Part shown: piece after piece, positions 50,101 through 61,793 of the stretch | How the letters are laid out: the number at the start of each line of letters is the position of its first letter | How positions within the stretch are numbered: the stretch's first letter is position 1 | NCBI RefSeq assembly: GCF_001640805.2 | Contig: NC_066845.1 | Coordinates: forward strand, 20,648,307 to 20,712,306 | Length of the DNA: 64,000 nt | Source: Lates calcarifer | Lineage: Eukaryota; Chordata; Actinopteri; Centropomidae | Reading direction: 5' to 3' | The notes under the pieces: generated by a model | Seen by the model: the letters and a program-made list of their open reading frames with translations, nothing else | What the model was told of the DNA's origin: nothing | Database searches by the model: none | Position numbers and translations under genes: made by a program

Positions 50101-52365
50101 GCTGAAATTCTACAGAAGCAATATGTGTCTTGTCATTTATAGTCTAGTTGCATTTTTGATCATCATAAAAATACATTTTAAAACAAAGGTTGATCACAAT
50201 AATAAATCTGCTGTTGTGTCAATTATTGTTAACATTGGTACAGTGGAAGAAAACAAGACCATGAGGAACCAGGGAGCAACAATCTGGGCATTTTAGAGGG
50301 AAAGAAAAACAAATTATACCATTAGTATTTTTGTAAATTCTGCACACCTACAGGCAAATGAAACTGACCTTTGGGGAAAAAAGGTGTTAACATCCCTGTT
50401 CTTACTGTGTAATAGTTGTGTAAGAGTTGAACAGAGAAAACAACCACACATCATTCCACGTACTTTATTCTTACTGTGTAATATAAATACAAGTTGTAGT
50501 TGCACTGATTAACATATGTTATTGTGATGTGTAGGAGAAAATACAACAGAAAAATGGAGTGCCTTTAGTAAGTTAGCAACAAGTTACACCCACACTCAAG
50601 GATTTATTTCTGTCATATTTATATCTTCTATCTCATTGTATGATTTGAAATAAGGACAAGGTGAGAAATGGGTCTGTTCTTTTGAAAACTTGCTCCTAGC
50701 AGTCATGTTCATTCAGCACTGCAGCAGCTCAAGCAAAGAGTTGAGTTGAAAATAAATGTACTTTTCTTGATGCGTGGATATGGATTCATACAACAAATTA
50801 CACAGTGTGCTGTATCATATAGTGATAACCTATTATCTGTCAAATATATTAGCTCTCATAACAATGTCAATCTATCTAGGATTTTAATTCATTTATAAAT
50901 GCATGTACAACATTTATAAATATAGACATGAGAACTTATTTCATTATTATTACCATTTATTAATTTAATAAAGTGAACAATTATGTTATACAAATAAGTT
51001 ATTTGTGAAAGCAAGGGACGTTTGTGAGATAACTGATGACTCATTACTATTATTGTTATTTATTATCATTATTGAAATGTATTAATTTGGCATAATTACT
51101 TGGAATATGTTCCATAAATATCAGTGTCTTCTAAAGGAGTCTAACAATCCCGCGGGGGACAGGCCTGATTTGGCACAAGACTGAACTGCAGAATTGAATG
51201 CAATTCACATAAAGATAAATTATGGATTATTAACATTAATAAACATTACAACTACAGAATCCTCTAAAAGAGGTTTTATTCCTAATGTGGTTAATTAATG
51301 TTACACTAAAAGACAAGACAACAATAGATAGTGCCAATTACAGAATCTCTAACTTCATTAACAAAAAAATAAGCACAAACATATTGCAGCTCTCCTCACA
51401 CTATTTGTTTGCTGGGTGAACTCTGGCAGCAGCACTACAGAGGCACCACAGCAATTAGCTCTTAGAAGCAAAAACAGGATCTCGCAAATTTAACACTTTT
51501 GTACCTGATTTATGATTTGATTTAATGACATGCCAGTTACTGCCATGGTTACCTGACATGTGGTAAAGGGTTTGATGCTCCACAGGAACTGGGGAACATC
51601 CTGGATGGACACCTGGAGGCTGAAGGTGTTGGCTCGGAAAGGCAACATCTTTGGCTCCTCGAGGAGCTGACCCCCTCTGGTTTTCTCTGCAGCCACCACT
51701 CCCTGGAGAGGAGAGGAGATGAGAAGAGAGGCAAAAGAAAGGAAAGAGAGAGGTAAGACAAGGAAAGGGACAGCAAATACAGAATAAAGGAGATAGTGGA
51801 AGGAAATAGCCAGAAAGATAAAATCGACAAAAAACAAGAAAGGGAAGTGAGATGAGGGCGAGTGAGAACACTGTCTTTGCATATCAGCGTGAACACCTGT
51901 TGCTAAGCCTTTCCTCCGTCACATCCACTAATTGACTCATCACAAATATTAACACAGAAACAGGCCACCAAGAAGTGACGTCAAGTCTCTGCTGAACAAA
52001 TCCTACAGATCGTGCTCTCGCATTAGCAGCACATTTGCCATGTCATGCCAACATGACAGATTGAAGCTTGAATTTAATGTTGTAGAAACGTGTGCGTCGG
52101 GGGGGGGGGCATACGTCCATCTCCCAAATTGCATTTGTTATGATGAAAAGGCACTTTGATTGTCGCTTGCAGGTATTCATCTGTCATCATTGTTCAGTGT
52201 CCCTAGTCTCTGGGATGGTTCAGAGTCTGGCCTGTCTATCCTCAGCCATCTCAATCACAAAGAGAAAAGACAGGGAACAGAGCTGTGACTAATGCCAGAC
52301 CACGCTGACTGAAGTGTCCGGTGTGTGCAAGAGCTTGTCTACGCCCGAGTGTGTGTATGCACCGT

Positions 52366-52410
<45 letters not shown>

Positions 52411-55400
52411 AAAAGCATGCCCAGGTCATATCACATATTGTCTTTGCTGTAGGTGTGAAAACAATCAACTGTTGGCAAAATACAGATAAAAGACATTTAT
52501 CATAGGAAAATAGATGTGACAGCAAGGGACCTGAAATATGCCATCTGCCTCCATTTCTGCAAAACACAGAGTGGCCAGACCATGCTGGAATTCTTTGGTT
52601 TTCTATTCTAACTGGCTTGGATCTGTGATCATGTTCCCTAGCTTGAATTCATTTGAGGCCGACAAGGTGCCATGATTGAAGTTGTCTGTAGGCTGTGACT
52701 GTTTCTTATCTGTTGTTTGACACAACACACACATGATTGATGTGTCTTAGATCATGTTTTACAGCTGAGGGGGGTGTTGGAATGTCAACCAGGAATGAGA
52801 AATCCAGCCAGGAGAACTAATTTTCAAAGTGGTAGGTTGGAATTTCCACAAGCTTCCAGTCGATTCAGCTATGAGAGGCTGAATTGACTGTACAAAACTG
52901 AGAACTGAGAATAATTGGTTTGATAAAAAATGAAAACAAAACTTGAGAAGTTGATCACAATGTCCAAGGTTGTCCAAAGTGACAAGAGTACCTGAGCTTC
53001 CTGTGATAGTGAAGACAATATCAAGAACAAGTTTTTTTTGCAATTTTCTGACATCATATTCCAAACTATTCCTCCAAATGGAGTTGACACTTATGAAAAC
53101 AATCAGTGCTAGCCATATATAAACCTTCTTTGAACAGTGGTGTAACCTCCAAAAAACTGAAGTTGTTTGCATACTGTTATGTTGTGTTAATTTGTACTGT
53201 TTCTGTAAAAAAAGGCCTTTGATGTCATCAGCCTAATTTATTTACCTGAGCTGGTACATCTGGTGTCTATCTGCTGTGTTTCCTTGTCCCCTCTGCTTGC
53301 TTCTGATGATGGGTTGACAAAAAAAAGGTTTGACAAAACTGCCACCATGATTCTGTCCTTCTCTAGAAGAACTTTATTATTTACAATTAAATAATTACAT
53401 TAATGCTACATAAAGTCTTGAGCTTAGAAACTCATGCCTGGGGTCCCTACTAACTTCGCATCATCTTGCAGACCTGTGATCCCAAGACATGAAGTTGGAT
53501 CCTTATTACTATGGTCTGTCATGTCATGATTGAAGTTTTCTGTAGCCCATAACCATTCATGTGCAGCTGGACAGCTGACCACTGGCACCAGATCAGTTGG
53601 TCGCCCGTTGTACTTCGATTCATAGACGCCTGCTAGAGGCCTGCAATATCTCTCCAGACAGCTGAGAGATACAGGCTGAAGATCATGACGCCTGGCACCA
53701 GACTGTCCACAAGGGCAGTTACAGATATGAGGAGAGAACAGGGACTTGAGGAAGAGCTTTATAACAACTCTTGTAACTTGGGCTTCCCTGTTGTCTCACA
53801 TGTTGGCCTGCACAGCCACAGCAGACGCTGCCAAGACCCTTAAGAAAGACAGCAAACACTCCAGAGGTGCAGCGAGCATGGTCTCTCAAGACTAAGCTGC
53901 CAATCACATCTAAGATATTATTATAACGTCAACCAAAACTGACATCGCAAACAGGAGGAGTAAGGGCATCCTGCTATTGCTTTCTAGAATATGGAACTCC
54001 AAAATACCTGCTGTGACGATGAACATAGTCATTCATGATCAGTGATTGCTCATATTGTTCATCATTTCCAATAAATGATTTCCTCTTCATGGCGTTAGAA
54101 TTCAGGACACTGCAGAAATGATCCCTTACCAAGGTGAAAGGCTGAAGGTTGAGGTGAACAGTATTTTCTTGTAGCATTTACACTAGAAGATAAGGCCTAG
54201 GGTAGAATACTAATACAGGTGGTATTTTCAGGTAGGAACCTTCTACCTCTTGTCTCTTCAGTATGGATCCTGAAAGCTGTGACCTTGGAATTGGACTTGC
54301 TTGGCAGAGGGACATTTTCTCTGCTCCTATATGAAACAACACTCTCCCTGTCTACAAAAAATTCAGGCCATTTGATCATTACTTGTACTGCATGCTGATT
54401 TGCTAATTTTAAGATTAGCTGAAGAGATGATCAATCAATTTGCATCAATTTACATACAGATATTCAGGCTATTTGACTTGCTGATGAGGCACCTTTTAAA
54501 AGAGACAGCATCATGCAGTATCACAGAAACTACCAGAACTCCGCCATTCATAACCCTCTCTTGCACTCAGCTGAAGAAAATGTCTCCCTCACACAAATGT
54601 TTGTGTTGCATCAGGCTTCCTGTTGATCCAGAATCCAGTCTGTAATTGACTTTGTGCCGGAGCTTGGAAAACACACAGCAGAGATGTGGTGCTAACAGAC
54701 AGGAGCCCAAGGGACATGCAAAAGTCTGGCATCTGCTCGGCAGGCTGGGAATTCATAAACCAAATCCAGAATGCATTTTAAAGCCAGCTGCCACTGACGG
54801 CTGCGACATGACAGAAAGGCGGTTGGGAGGCAAAGCCAGTCATGAGGCTCGTCGTGCTCTGTTCAACTGGGCTCAGCTCTTCTGTTAGTCTAGTCTCTCC
54901 TGGGAGATGAGGAAGCTTGATTTCCCTGATGTTCACTGATGAGATCTCAATGCTTTAAAACCCTATAGGTCGCTGAAGGATAATCAAGTCAAACAAGACA
55001 AGAAAAGAATAATTGGTTAACATTTCAATGGCAGTGATTACAGTACGGCAGCTTTTGTCTCAGTCTATTAAATCCACTGGAAGAGAATCTGTCAAGCTGT
55101 TAGAGTCCCAGCTATCAGCTCTGCAGTATTGTTTCGCGGTGGTAATGAATCTGCAATCACTCACATGGTTTAACTGGTAGAGAGCACATGTTGAGGTCCC
55201 TGCTGTCCCAGAGAGCTCAGGCTAAAACCACATACACACAAGATGTTCAGTTTGAATCTAGGCCACAACTTACAGTATGTACCTAACAGAGTAGATATCT
55301 AAAGTGAAACTATGCATGGGAAAAAGATCAGAGAGTGAAAGTGGTGATAGACAGCTGCATAAAGACTTTGTCGGTTTGAATTGTGGACTCTTGTGGAAAT

Positions 55401-56768
55401 TAAGAAGAGATGCTCTCCCCCTCCCTGTCTGTCCCTCAAAACACAACACACACACAAACAAAAAACAAAACAATAATGACATTAAAGCCACGGCAAGGCT
55501 CAGGTTAAAAAAAAAAAAAAAAAACTCACTTACTGTAACAGCCAAACAGATAGTTTCAGTTTGATCTGACCATGCTTGGAGATATCTGTATCTGAGATTC
55601 CTGCCTCCACCTCCTCACCATAGAGGTGAGTGGAATTTCATTTCACAGCTTTGAAAAATAGCATTAAAAAGACTCTGCAGCAGTGTGCCTTTCCAGAGGA
55701 ATGTACCCTTACTCTGGATAATCCACAGACTTCATTTTGAACGATTTTCACCGGAGCCAACTTCTACAAAGAGTCCATATAAAAACAGCTTCTGTAGATT
55801 ATCCAGATGGACACTCTTTATGGGAAAAGACGTTGCAGTTGAATTGGTGGAATGTAATTCTAAATGCTGGAAGAGCCACAAAAGTAATTCCTTTCTTTCT
55901 TTTTTTTCAAACAGATATATCAAACTCTCTGCAATGGCCAGATAGCGGTAAGTAATTTTAGGGAACTGACCCTTTAAATTTGGATTGATTTTTGATTTTT
56001 TTGGCCCAATGGGGGCAAATCCACAAGCTGTGAACACAACACTGACATATTTTGAGTTGATATGCCAAACATGTTCACAAACAGTTGCCTATTAACACAT
56101 TCAGCAAACACAGAGAAACACTGTCATTCATTTGGAGTCTTGCTCTGGACACTCGGTAAACGGACGTCCAGTATTCACTCTCCTCTCTTGATTTCTCGCT
56201 TGCTAAATCTAGTATACAATGAGTTTATTAGACCTAACCATTGGAAATAAGACTGTGAGAACTGTGGGAATGACTCAAAACGGTAAAGCCGTGGGATGAC
56301 TAACTGATAATTCTCTGTGGGTTTATCACTGTAACTCATTTTACATTACACTTAAGCATCACATACACATAGTGCAGCTTTAAGTCTATCCTGTAGGATA
56401 AACAAAGTACGTGTATTCGCTACAGGCCACATCCTCTTTATGTATAAATTTAGAAAACTGCGAAACACAGAGCTACTGGAACTAATCATGACTCAACTGT
56501 TGTTAGACAAACAAAATGGAAAAACTACTTCCTTTCCTACCTGAAAGGCGTGCGGTGTGTCGTCCACACAGTACACTCGCAGGCTGTAGTTCATGGAGCT
56601 GGCCTCCATGCTTCCAAACACAGCCAGCTTCAGCCTCTTGACAGCAGCCTGCGTCAGGGGCTCACCCACTAGGGCGTATGAGCCTGGTTGATCCAACAGC
56701 AGGTGGCAGCTCGATGAGTCCATCAGGCAGTAACAGGAAGTGGACTCCTCTTCCACTGACATCACTTC
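43924..56768 (-). CDS. unc5d: Netrin receptor UNC5D, C-terminal part (partial, last five exons)
   Basis: UNC5 proteins are single-pass neuronal receptors for netrin (UNC5D also binds FLRT2) that mediate repulsive guidance and dependence-receptor apoptosis. Exons: 56541-56768, 51553-51702, 48521-48685, 46621-46799, 43924-44185; 984 nt, 327 residues plus stop, all in frame. They encode the end of the ZU5 domain, the UPA domain and the death domain. UNC5D-specific wording recalled from human: [116 protein letters not shown]. The extracellular Ig/TSP part, TM and most of ZU5 lie beyond the right edge. The C-terminus after ESDFNH differs from and runs beyond my memory of human UNC5D. Confidence 0.94.
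44741..45040 (+). mobile_element. tRNA-like SINE, diverged copy
   Basis: GGTAAGCACTGTTGCCTCAC, AGCAAGAAGGTTCTGGATTC, TGACTCTAAATTGCCCATAA and CAGCTGGAATAGGCACCAGC follow the order of the SINE at 8001-8338. No clear target duplication remains. Confidence 0.7.
45487..45546. repeat. 60-base palindrome of AAT/ATT repeats with unique ends
   Basis: TTAGAGTGTA at the left end, then about seven AAT units, about seven ATT units, and TACACTCTAA at the right end, the exact reverse complement of the left end. It can form a long hairpin. Confidence 0.9.
46621..46799 (-). CDS. unc5d: unc5d exon (linker and first half of death domain)
   Basis: Acceptor ATTCCTCCAG ends at 46800; donor GTGAGC starts at 46620. 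It begins [11 protein letters not shown], matching the ERETITFFAQ linker of human UNC5D, so the further acceptor-like ATGCAG/ACAG at about 46767 is not the border. Then [20 protein letters not shown] to LHLDR; phase 0 in, phase 2 out. Confidence 0.9.
46800..48520. other. unc5d intron
   Basis: 1.7 kb, no repeat family or exon recognised. A plus-strand open frame across 46534-47235 is antisense and not a gene. Confidence 0.65.
48521..48685 (-). CDS. unc5d: unc5d exon (UPA domain)
   Basis: Acceptor TGCCTCCTCAG ends at 48686; donor GTGAGA starts at 48520. 55 codons, [11 protein letters not shown] to [10 protein letters not shown], phase 0 on both sides. Confidence 0.92.
48686..51552. other. unc5d intron
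   Basis: 2.9 kb; becomes very AT-rich from about 50.1 to 51.4 kb. No exon or named repeat. Confidence 0.65.
51553..51702 (-). CDS. unc5d: unc5d exon (UPA domain)
   Basis: Acceptor CTCCTCTCCAG ends at 51703; donor GTAACC starts at 51552. 50 codons, [11 protein letters not shown] to [10 protein letters not shown], phase 0 on both sides. A long pyrimidine tract (about 51705-51860 in sense) precedes it. Confidence 0.92.
51703..56540. other. unc5d intron
   Basis: 4.8 kb. Contains a TA/TG microsatellite (52367-52407), a short G run near 52100 and a poly-A tract (55507-55524). A relatively GC-rich unassigned patch is at about 54640-54890. No exon recognised. Confidence 0.6.
52367..52407. repeat. 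(TA)n(TG)n microsatellite
   Basis: About seven TA units followed by about thirteen TG units. Confidence 0.9.
56541..56768 (-). CDS. unc5d: unc5d exon (ZU5 end / UPA start)
   Basis: Acceptor TTCATTGCAG ends at 56769; donor GTAGGA starts at 56540. 76 codons from [11 protein letters not shown] to [12 protein letters not shown], phase 0 on both sides. Confidence 0.92.
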
Positions 56769-57117
56769 CTGCAATGAAGAACAGAAGTGGTTCCCTTGAA
56801 GTTTGTGTCTTCTTAACCCTTGGATGCATGACCTACCAATACCTACACTCTTCCATGAGTGGGGTCAAAAATGACCCCAATTAGAATCAATGCATTTTTG
56901 CAATAAACTTAAGAAATTTCTTTAATTTTGGTTAAAGATGATGATTTTTATTATATTTTGATCAACAAAAGAGTGATTTCATTTTTGACATGTTCATTTA
57001 TCACTTTTTATTCACATTTTATCACAAAACCATCAATCAATCAGGTATCAAAAAATGTCAAAATCCATTTTGCGTCCGTCTGTCTGTTTGACTATGGAGG
57101 ACGAACAGAGAATGAAC

Positions 57118-57345
57118 ACCAGAATCAGAATCAGAATCAGACTTTATTGCCAAGTAAGTTTGCACATACAAGGAATTTGTCTTGGTATATTGGTACTAAA
57201 GGACAGTTATAGTAAAATAAAAGACTGAAGAGCAAGAAGAAGAACTATATTTACAAGGAACATAAATATACATAATTAAGAAGTAAAGTGTAAAGTATAA
57301 AGTGTAAAGTGTAGAGTGCAAAAATGTTATACAGTAGGTCCGGGG
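57118..57345 (-). mobile_element. LINE 3' tail with (GATTCT)n, nested
   Basis: On the minus strand the sequence runs TGCAAACTTACTTGGCAATA, AAGTCT, then GATTCT repeats: the usual 3' end of a fish LINE/SINE family. On the plus strand it is CAGAATCAGAATCAGAATCA at 57119. Lies wholly inside the TTAA element. Confidence 0.6.
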
Positions 57346-57627
57346 ACCATAACACCGTCCACGCAGATGTACACACACAAACGTCTTCTCTCTTCTCACT
57401 GTGTGCAGCTGTTACAAACTACTTGCTTCTGGCTGTGATCATTGCACACAGGAATACCGCATTTCCAGCAGCAATTGGTGGCTCCTAGCAGCAATGATAC
57501 TCTAGATGAGAAAACATAAAAAGGACAATGTTTGAATGGCACACAAAACTATACATCAGTATGTAGCTATGTAAGTAAATGTGCATTTCTCTGTGCAATG
57601 TCTGTGCATTTATATGCAAGTAAATGC

Positions 57628-57647
57628 ACACACACACACACACACAT
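57628..57647. repeat. (CA)n microsatellite
   Basis: About ten CA units, inside the TTAA element. Confidence 0.9.
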
Positions 57648-58549
57648 ACACAGCAAGCAGTTGTTGTCATTGAATAATCAATCATAAAAAAGGCTACCTA
57701 ACGGGTTAGCTTTTATTACAAGGAAGTTATAAATATAGTAAGAGTCTCTACACAACAAATGCAGTAATACATTACAGTACTAAAATTACTTTGTAGTAAG
57801 CTAACTTTGTAGTTGGTAGTAAGCTAAGTAGCTAACAACAAAGTAGGCTAATTTGATGACAATAATACTAATACTCTATCACAGAAAAGTCATGAATGTG
57901 GAAATTAAATTCATAAATAAAGATAATACTTACATGTATGTTGCTGTGTAAAAATGACCTCCTGGGTGGTGAGACTGCTGGCATCAGATGTGTAAGTGCG
58001 ACAGTAAATGTATACTGACAGTCACAGTTGATAAGAATCAAAGGTTCCTAGGGCTAACCCTTGAGATTCCATAGGAAATGTATGGGGTCATTTTTGACCC
58101 CGCTTATGGAAAGGTGGGGTAGTGATACAAAAGCTGCAATTTTTTAAAATGTATGAAAAAAAAAAAATTAAAAATGCAATGGCCTCATGTCACAAACATT
58201 TTTATGAGGAATACCTGGAATATGAAAATATAAATACTTTTAATTTCAAAGATTTTGAAGAACAACAACCCTTGGGGTCATTTTTGACACTTATGCATCT
58301 AAGGGTTAATGTCAGCAGCCTAAAGTTGCTTTTGGTGATGCTAAGCCCCATAACTCTCAACTATATCAGATGATATAGTCATTCATTATTCATTCACATT
58401 TTCATTTCACTTTTTATCCAGTGTTTTGCATAATTGATTAATTATATAAAGAGTTTTTATAAATGACTTTACAGCATTTATGATGAAATATTAAAAATGA
58501 CATTTTTAGATTGAGGGCGATTCTTTTAGTATTTTTAAATGAGAAAACC

Positions 58550-58605
58550 ACACACGCGCGCACACACACACTCGCTCTCTCTCTCACACACACACACACA
58601 CACAA
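58550..58605. repeat. CA/CG/CT alternating tract
   Basis: ACACACGCGCGCACACACAC, then CTCTCTCT, then CA again; alternating purine-pyrimidine sequence. Confidence 0.85.
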
Positions 58606-60605
58606 ACACTAGCTACATTAAAAAAAAGATTGGTACTGTCTTCAAAAAGGCACTCATCTGCTGTTAAGACACTGTCATACAAGATGTGCTAACTCGCGAA
58701 CACAAAATTTTTAGTCAAACACAAAATATAAATATTTGATAAGTTATAGCAGAAGCTCCAACTGTGAAGAGAGGAGGAGACACTAAATATTTGCATAAAA
58801 TTGTGGTATTAATCCAAAATTGAGTCCATAATGATAGACCATGCTGTGATCAAATGTCAAATATGCTGTACAGTAAGTACAAGTCTGTGGTTTTTACACA
58901 CACATTTTCTGATTGTACAACAACACCTAGTTTTACAGGTTACAGCATTTTCGCTAGAGGTTCGCTCTACATTTGATGTTGGTGTTTATTTCTTAATGCC
59001 AAATTTAGATTAATTTACATGAGAATGAGATCTAGTATAAATTTTTCTGTTTCTAGGTAAGTAGAATAAGTCATTTGCAAACTGAAAATCAGTGGCTGTC
59101 CATGGCAACAACATTGTGAAAATAATGAGTCTGTTTCAAACTGCTCTGTCTCCTAGACTTTAAATCCTCATTCATTTTGCCACATATATTATTATGACGA
59201 CTATAATCATTGGCAATGTTTTTTTGACTAGAAGAAGTATATGTTTTGTACCACATACAGATTGTAGGGAGGTGATATGGGTAGATAGTGAACGTACAAG
59301 TGTATTGCTCTGGCAGTGGAATGTCCTGTGTGTGATTAGCATTCTAAGGAAAAGATTGTGATTTCAGTTTCATGTTTAAAAAAGTAAACACATTTTGTCT
59401 GTTGACTTTTTCATTTCCTAACCAAGACCACAGTCCACCTCTCAAATTACCTCAAACATCACCATGAAGGAGTTTAATCATGCTTTTGTTAATACAAGCT
59501 AAAATTGTATTGCATGAGTGGATATTTCAGGAGAAATATCAATAGAACAATGAGTAAATATGTTCAAGGTCTGTAGCTTGGCAGGTTCATTAACAGTGTG
59601 TCCTCATTATGTTGAAAATGTAGGCAGCAAAGACTGTTAGTGGTTTCATGTTAGTCACACCTAAACCTCTTTTCCTGGGTTGTTTTCAAGGGACGTTTAA
59701 CCTAGGTATCACGTAGCCTTGCAACACATACAAGCTTGTGGCAATCTACACTCAGTGACACCATTAAAAAGTCAAAAGGGACGCCTGAGTTTGTCACAAA
59801 AAATTGAATATTTTTTCTTCCTTTTTTCTCCTTTCTTTCTTTTGTTCATTCTCTTTACAAATGGGTTAACAATAGTGAAACACACGTACATCAAGAAGGC
59901 TTTAAGCCTTAGTAATCCATTCTAGTTGATATTCATCACTGTCTTGCATTTTCTTAAGAAAACTTTGTCAGCTATCTTTTTTTTTTCAATAATACCACAT
60001 AAGTAGACCTAAAGGCTTATCATGCACGTTTCCGATAGCCATTGCATCGCCCCAGTTGACTACATACAATTACAATACAATACACTTACAATACAATACA
60101 ATACAAGTTTCTCCAGTTACTGATCAAAACCCGCAACATGTTTGGAGGCAACCCCCAATAGTCAGAAATAATTAGACTTTATTTTACACAATGTTTCAGC
60201 CCCGTGAAGACACACAGATACCCAGCACAGCACACAGAGTCTGTTGCTGAGGTCTGTTGTAGAATATTCATGCTCAGAGCTGCATAGATATCATGACTAG
60301 AAACATGTGCAAATGAACCTCAGCATACAGTCCAATGTATTATAGATTGAGTTCTGGTACACTGCTTTTGAATAATGATGTAGGAAACGTTACACAGGTT
60401 TAAATCACCAAACAAAAACCCACACAGGTTGTAAGTAGTCTCCTGAGAACATAAAACACCATTTCCTACATGAGTGATGGTGTTAGTACATAGCGGAACA
60501 CAAAATAGTCATTATGAACAATACAGAGTGTTTTATTTATGAGATGGCAACAGCAGCTTGGAGGCACTTCATTCCAAATGTAATGGAGGAATCTTTTATC
60601 TCCTG

Positions 60606-60640
60606 TCTTTCTTTTCTTTTCTTTTCTCTTTTTTTCTTAT
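60606..60640. repeat. (TTTTC)n-like pyrimidine tract
   Basis: Five-base TTTTC units followed by T/C-rich sequence. Confidence 0.8.
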
Positions 60641-61649
60641 CTGTTCTTTTCTTTAAATCATCAGATATTGAACAGAGTTCTATTATACCAATGGAAAGTA
60701 ATGAAGAGCCAAGGAACTATCAGAAAGGGCCAACTTTCTTTTGTGTCTTTTGTATTTTTGCAGTGAATGAGTCAGCTGTTACAAATGCTGTTTCAAGTAC
60801 TCTCTGCGGGCTTGCTGTCGTGACCAACCAATTTACCAGTTCCAAAACTCCAAACTTCAATTCAATGAAACCCAATTGAACCAAAACTGCAAATGAGGTA
60901 AAATAACTGATTAGTAAAGATTTGTTTTCATCTACTTGAGAGGCACAAGGTGGACTTTTACTGCATCGGTATTATTCAGGGACAAGGCAGAATGCACCAA
61001 ACTCTCCTTCAAATATCTTTCTGTGATTATCCGAACAGCCTCCCAATATTGTTACACAGCATGTTGCAGCCCCCATCAAAGTAAGCAGATACAATCCATG
61101 AAATACATGTGATTATACAATTTAATGAGGAGCTGTGAGACCAAGCAGTGTGCTAAAACACAGTCTGAGGAGCAGTATTTATCCCCTCGCAAACAATCAC
61201 AAGTTAACAGTTAGCAATGCAGCAATCAAAAGTCGCATTATAGTCATTACAGGCTGAAAAACAGTAAACCTCCACATGGTCTCTCACTGCTGAGCTACTT
61301 CATAACAGCTTTAGTGACATAACTACAGTTGACCACAAGGTCCATTTAATAGCTGTTCTGGAGCTGCTAAGTGACCTGCAGACTGTATTTTGTCTTATAA
61401 TATAAAAATCCAAACCAATAATAAACTGATGCTGCTAAGAAAAACTGCCTGTGTAGCCAAAGCCTAATAAAGCTGATTCCTCTGTAGTATATTTTGAGTC
61501 AGTCCTACACATGCTCTTTCCTCCTGATTGAGTTGAGTTTGCTAAAAACTAAACCACCTAGCTGTTTTAGGAAATCAAAGACTTGTTTTATAAATAAAAA
61601 AGGAATAGTTTGACATTTGGGGAAATTAACCTACAGTCAAGATGTGTTT

Positions 61650-61793
61650 GTGAATGTACAGATGACTGGCACTGGATTACTTTGATACTGAAGAAAACTT
61701 AAAAAGCTGAAGATTCTCAGGCAACATTTTGGGTTATATTGAGTGTCTTTTTTTAATGACTTCTACAAAGATTTATGAATTTCTATTTGCAAT
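61650..61793. repeat. Dispersed repeat shared with 41416-41545
   Basis: GGCACTGGATTACTTTGATA, GATTCTCAGGCAACA and CAAAGATTTATGAATTTC align with the other copy. A MITE-like phrase GGAATAGTTTGACATTTGGG lies just before it (61602). Confidence 0.5.

Larger units (their letters stand above)
56817..58305. mobile_element. piggyBac-like non-autonomous element with TTAA target duplication
   Basis: Inverted ends CCCTTGGATGCAT (56817-56829) and ATGCATCTAAGGG (58293-58305) match at 12 of 13 positions, with TTAA directly outside each (56813-56816 and 58306-58309). This is the hallmark of piggyBac insertions. Subterminal palindromic GGGGTCAAAAATGACCCC is at 56861-56878, its reverse form at 58084-58101, and a partial third at 58273-58288. 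No transposase reading frame is visible. A LINE tail is nested inside (57118-57345). Confidence 0.75.

Noticed and set aside
51455..51896. Three overlapping minus-strand ORFs of 115-138 codons
   Set aside because: They are a pyrimidine-rich intron tract plus the real UNC5D exon 51553-51702 read in three frames. Only the part after the CAG acceptor is coding.
53570..53900. Possible coding remnant on the minus strand
   Set aside because: Composition is more balanced than the flanks, but no transposon or gene motif could be recognised in any frame.
60514..60879. 121-codon plus-strand ORF
   Set aside because: Contains a TTTTC microsatellite and no domain; chance open frame in an intron.
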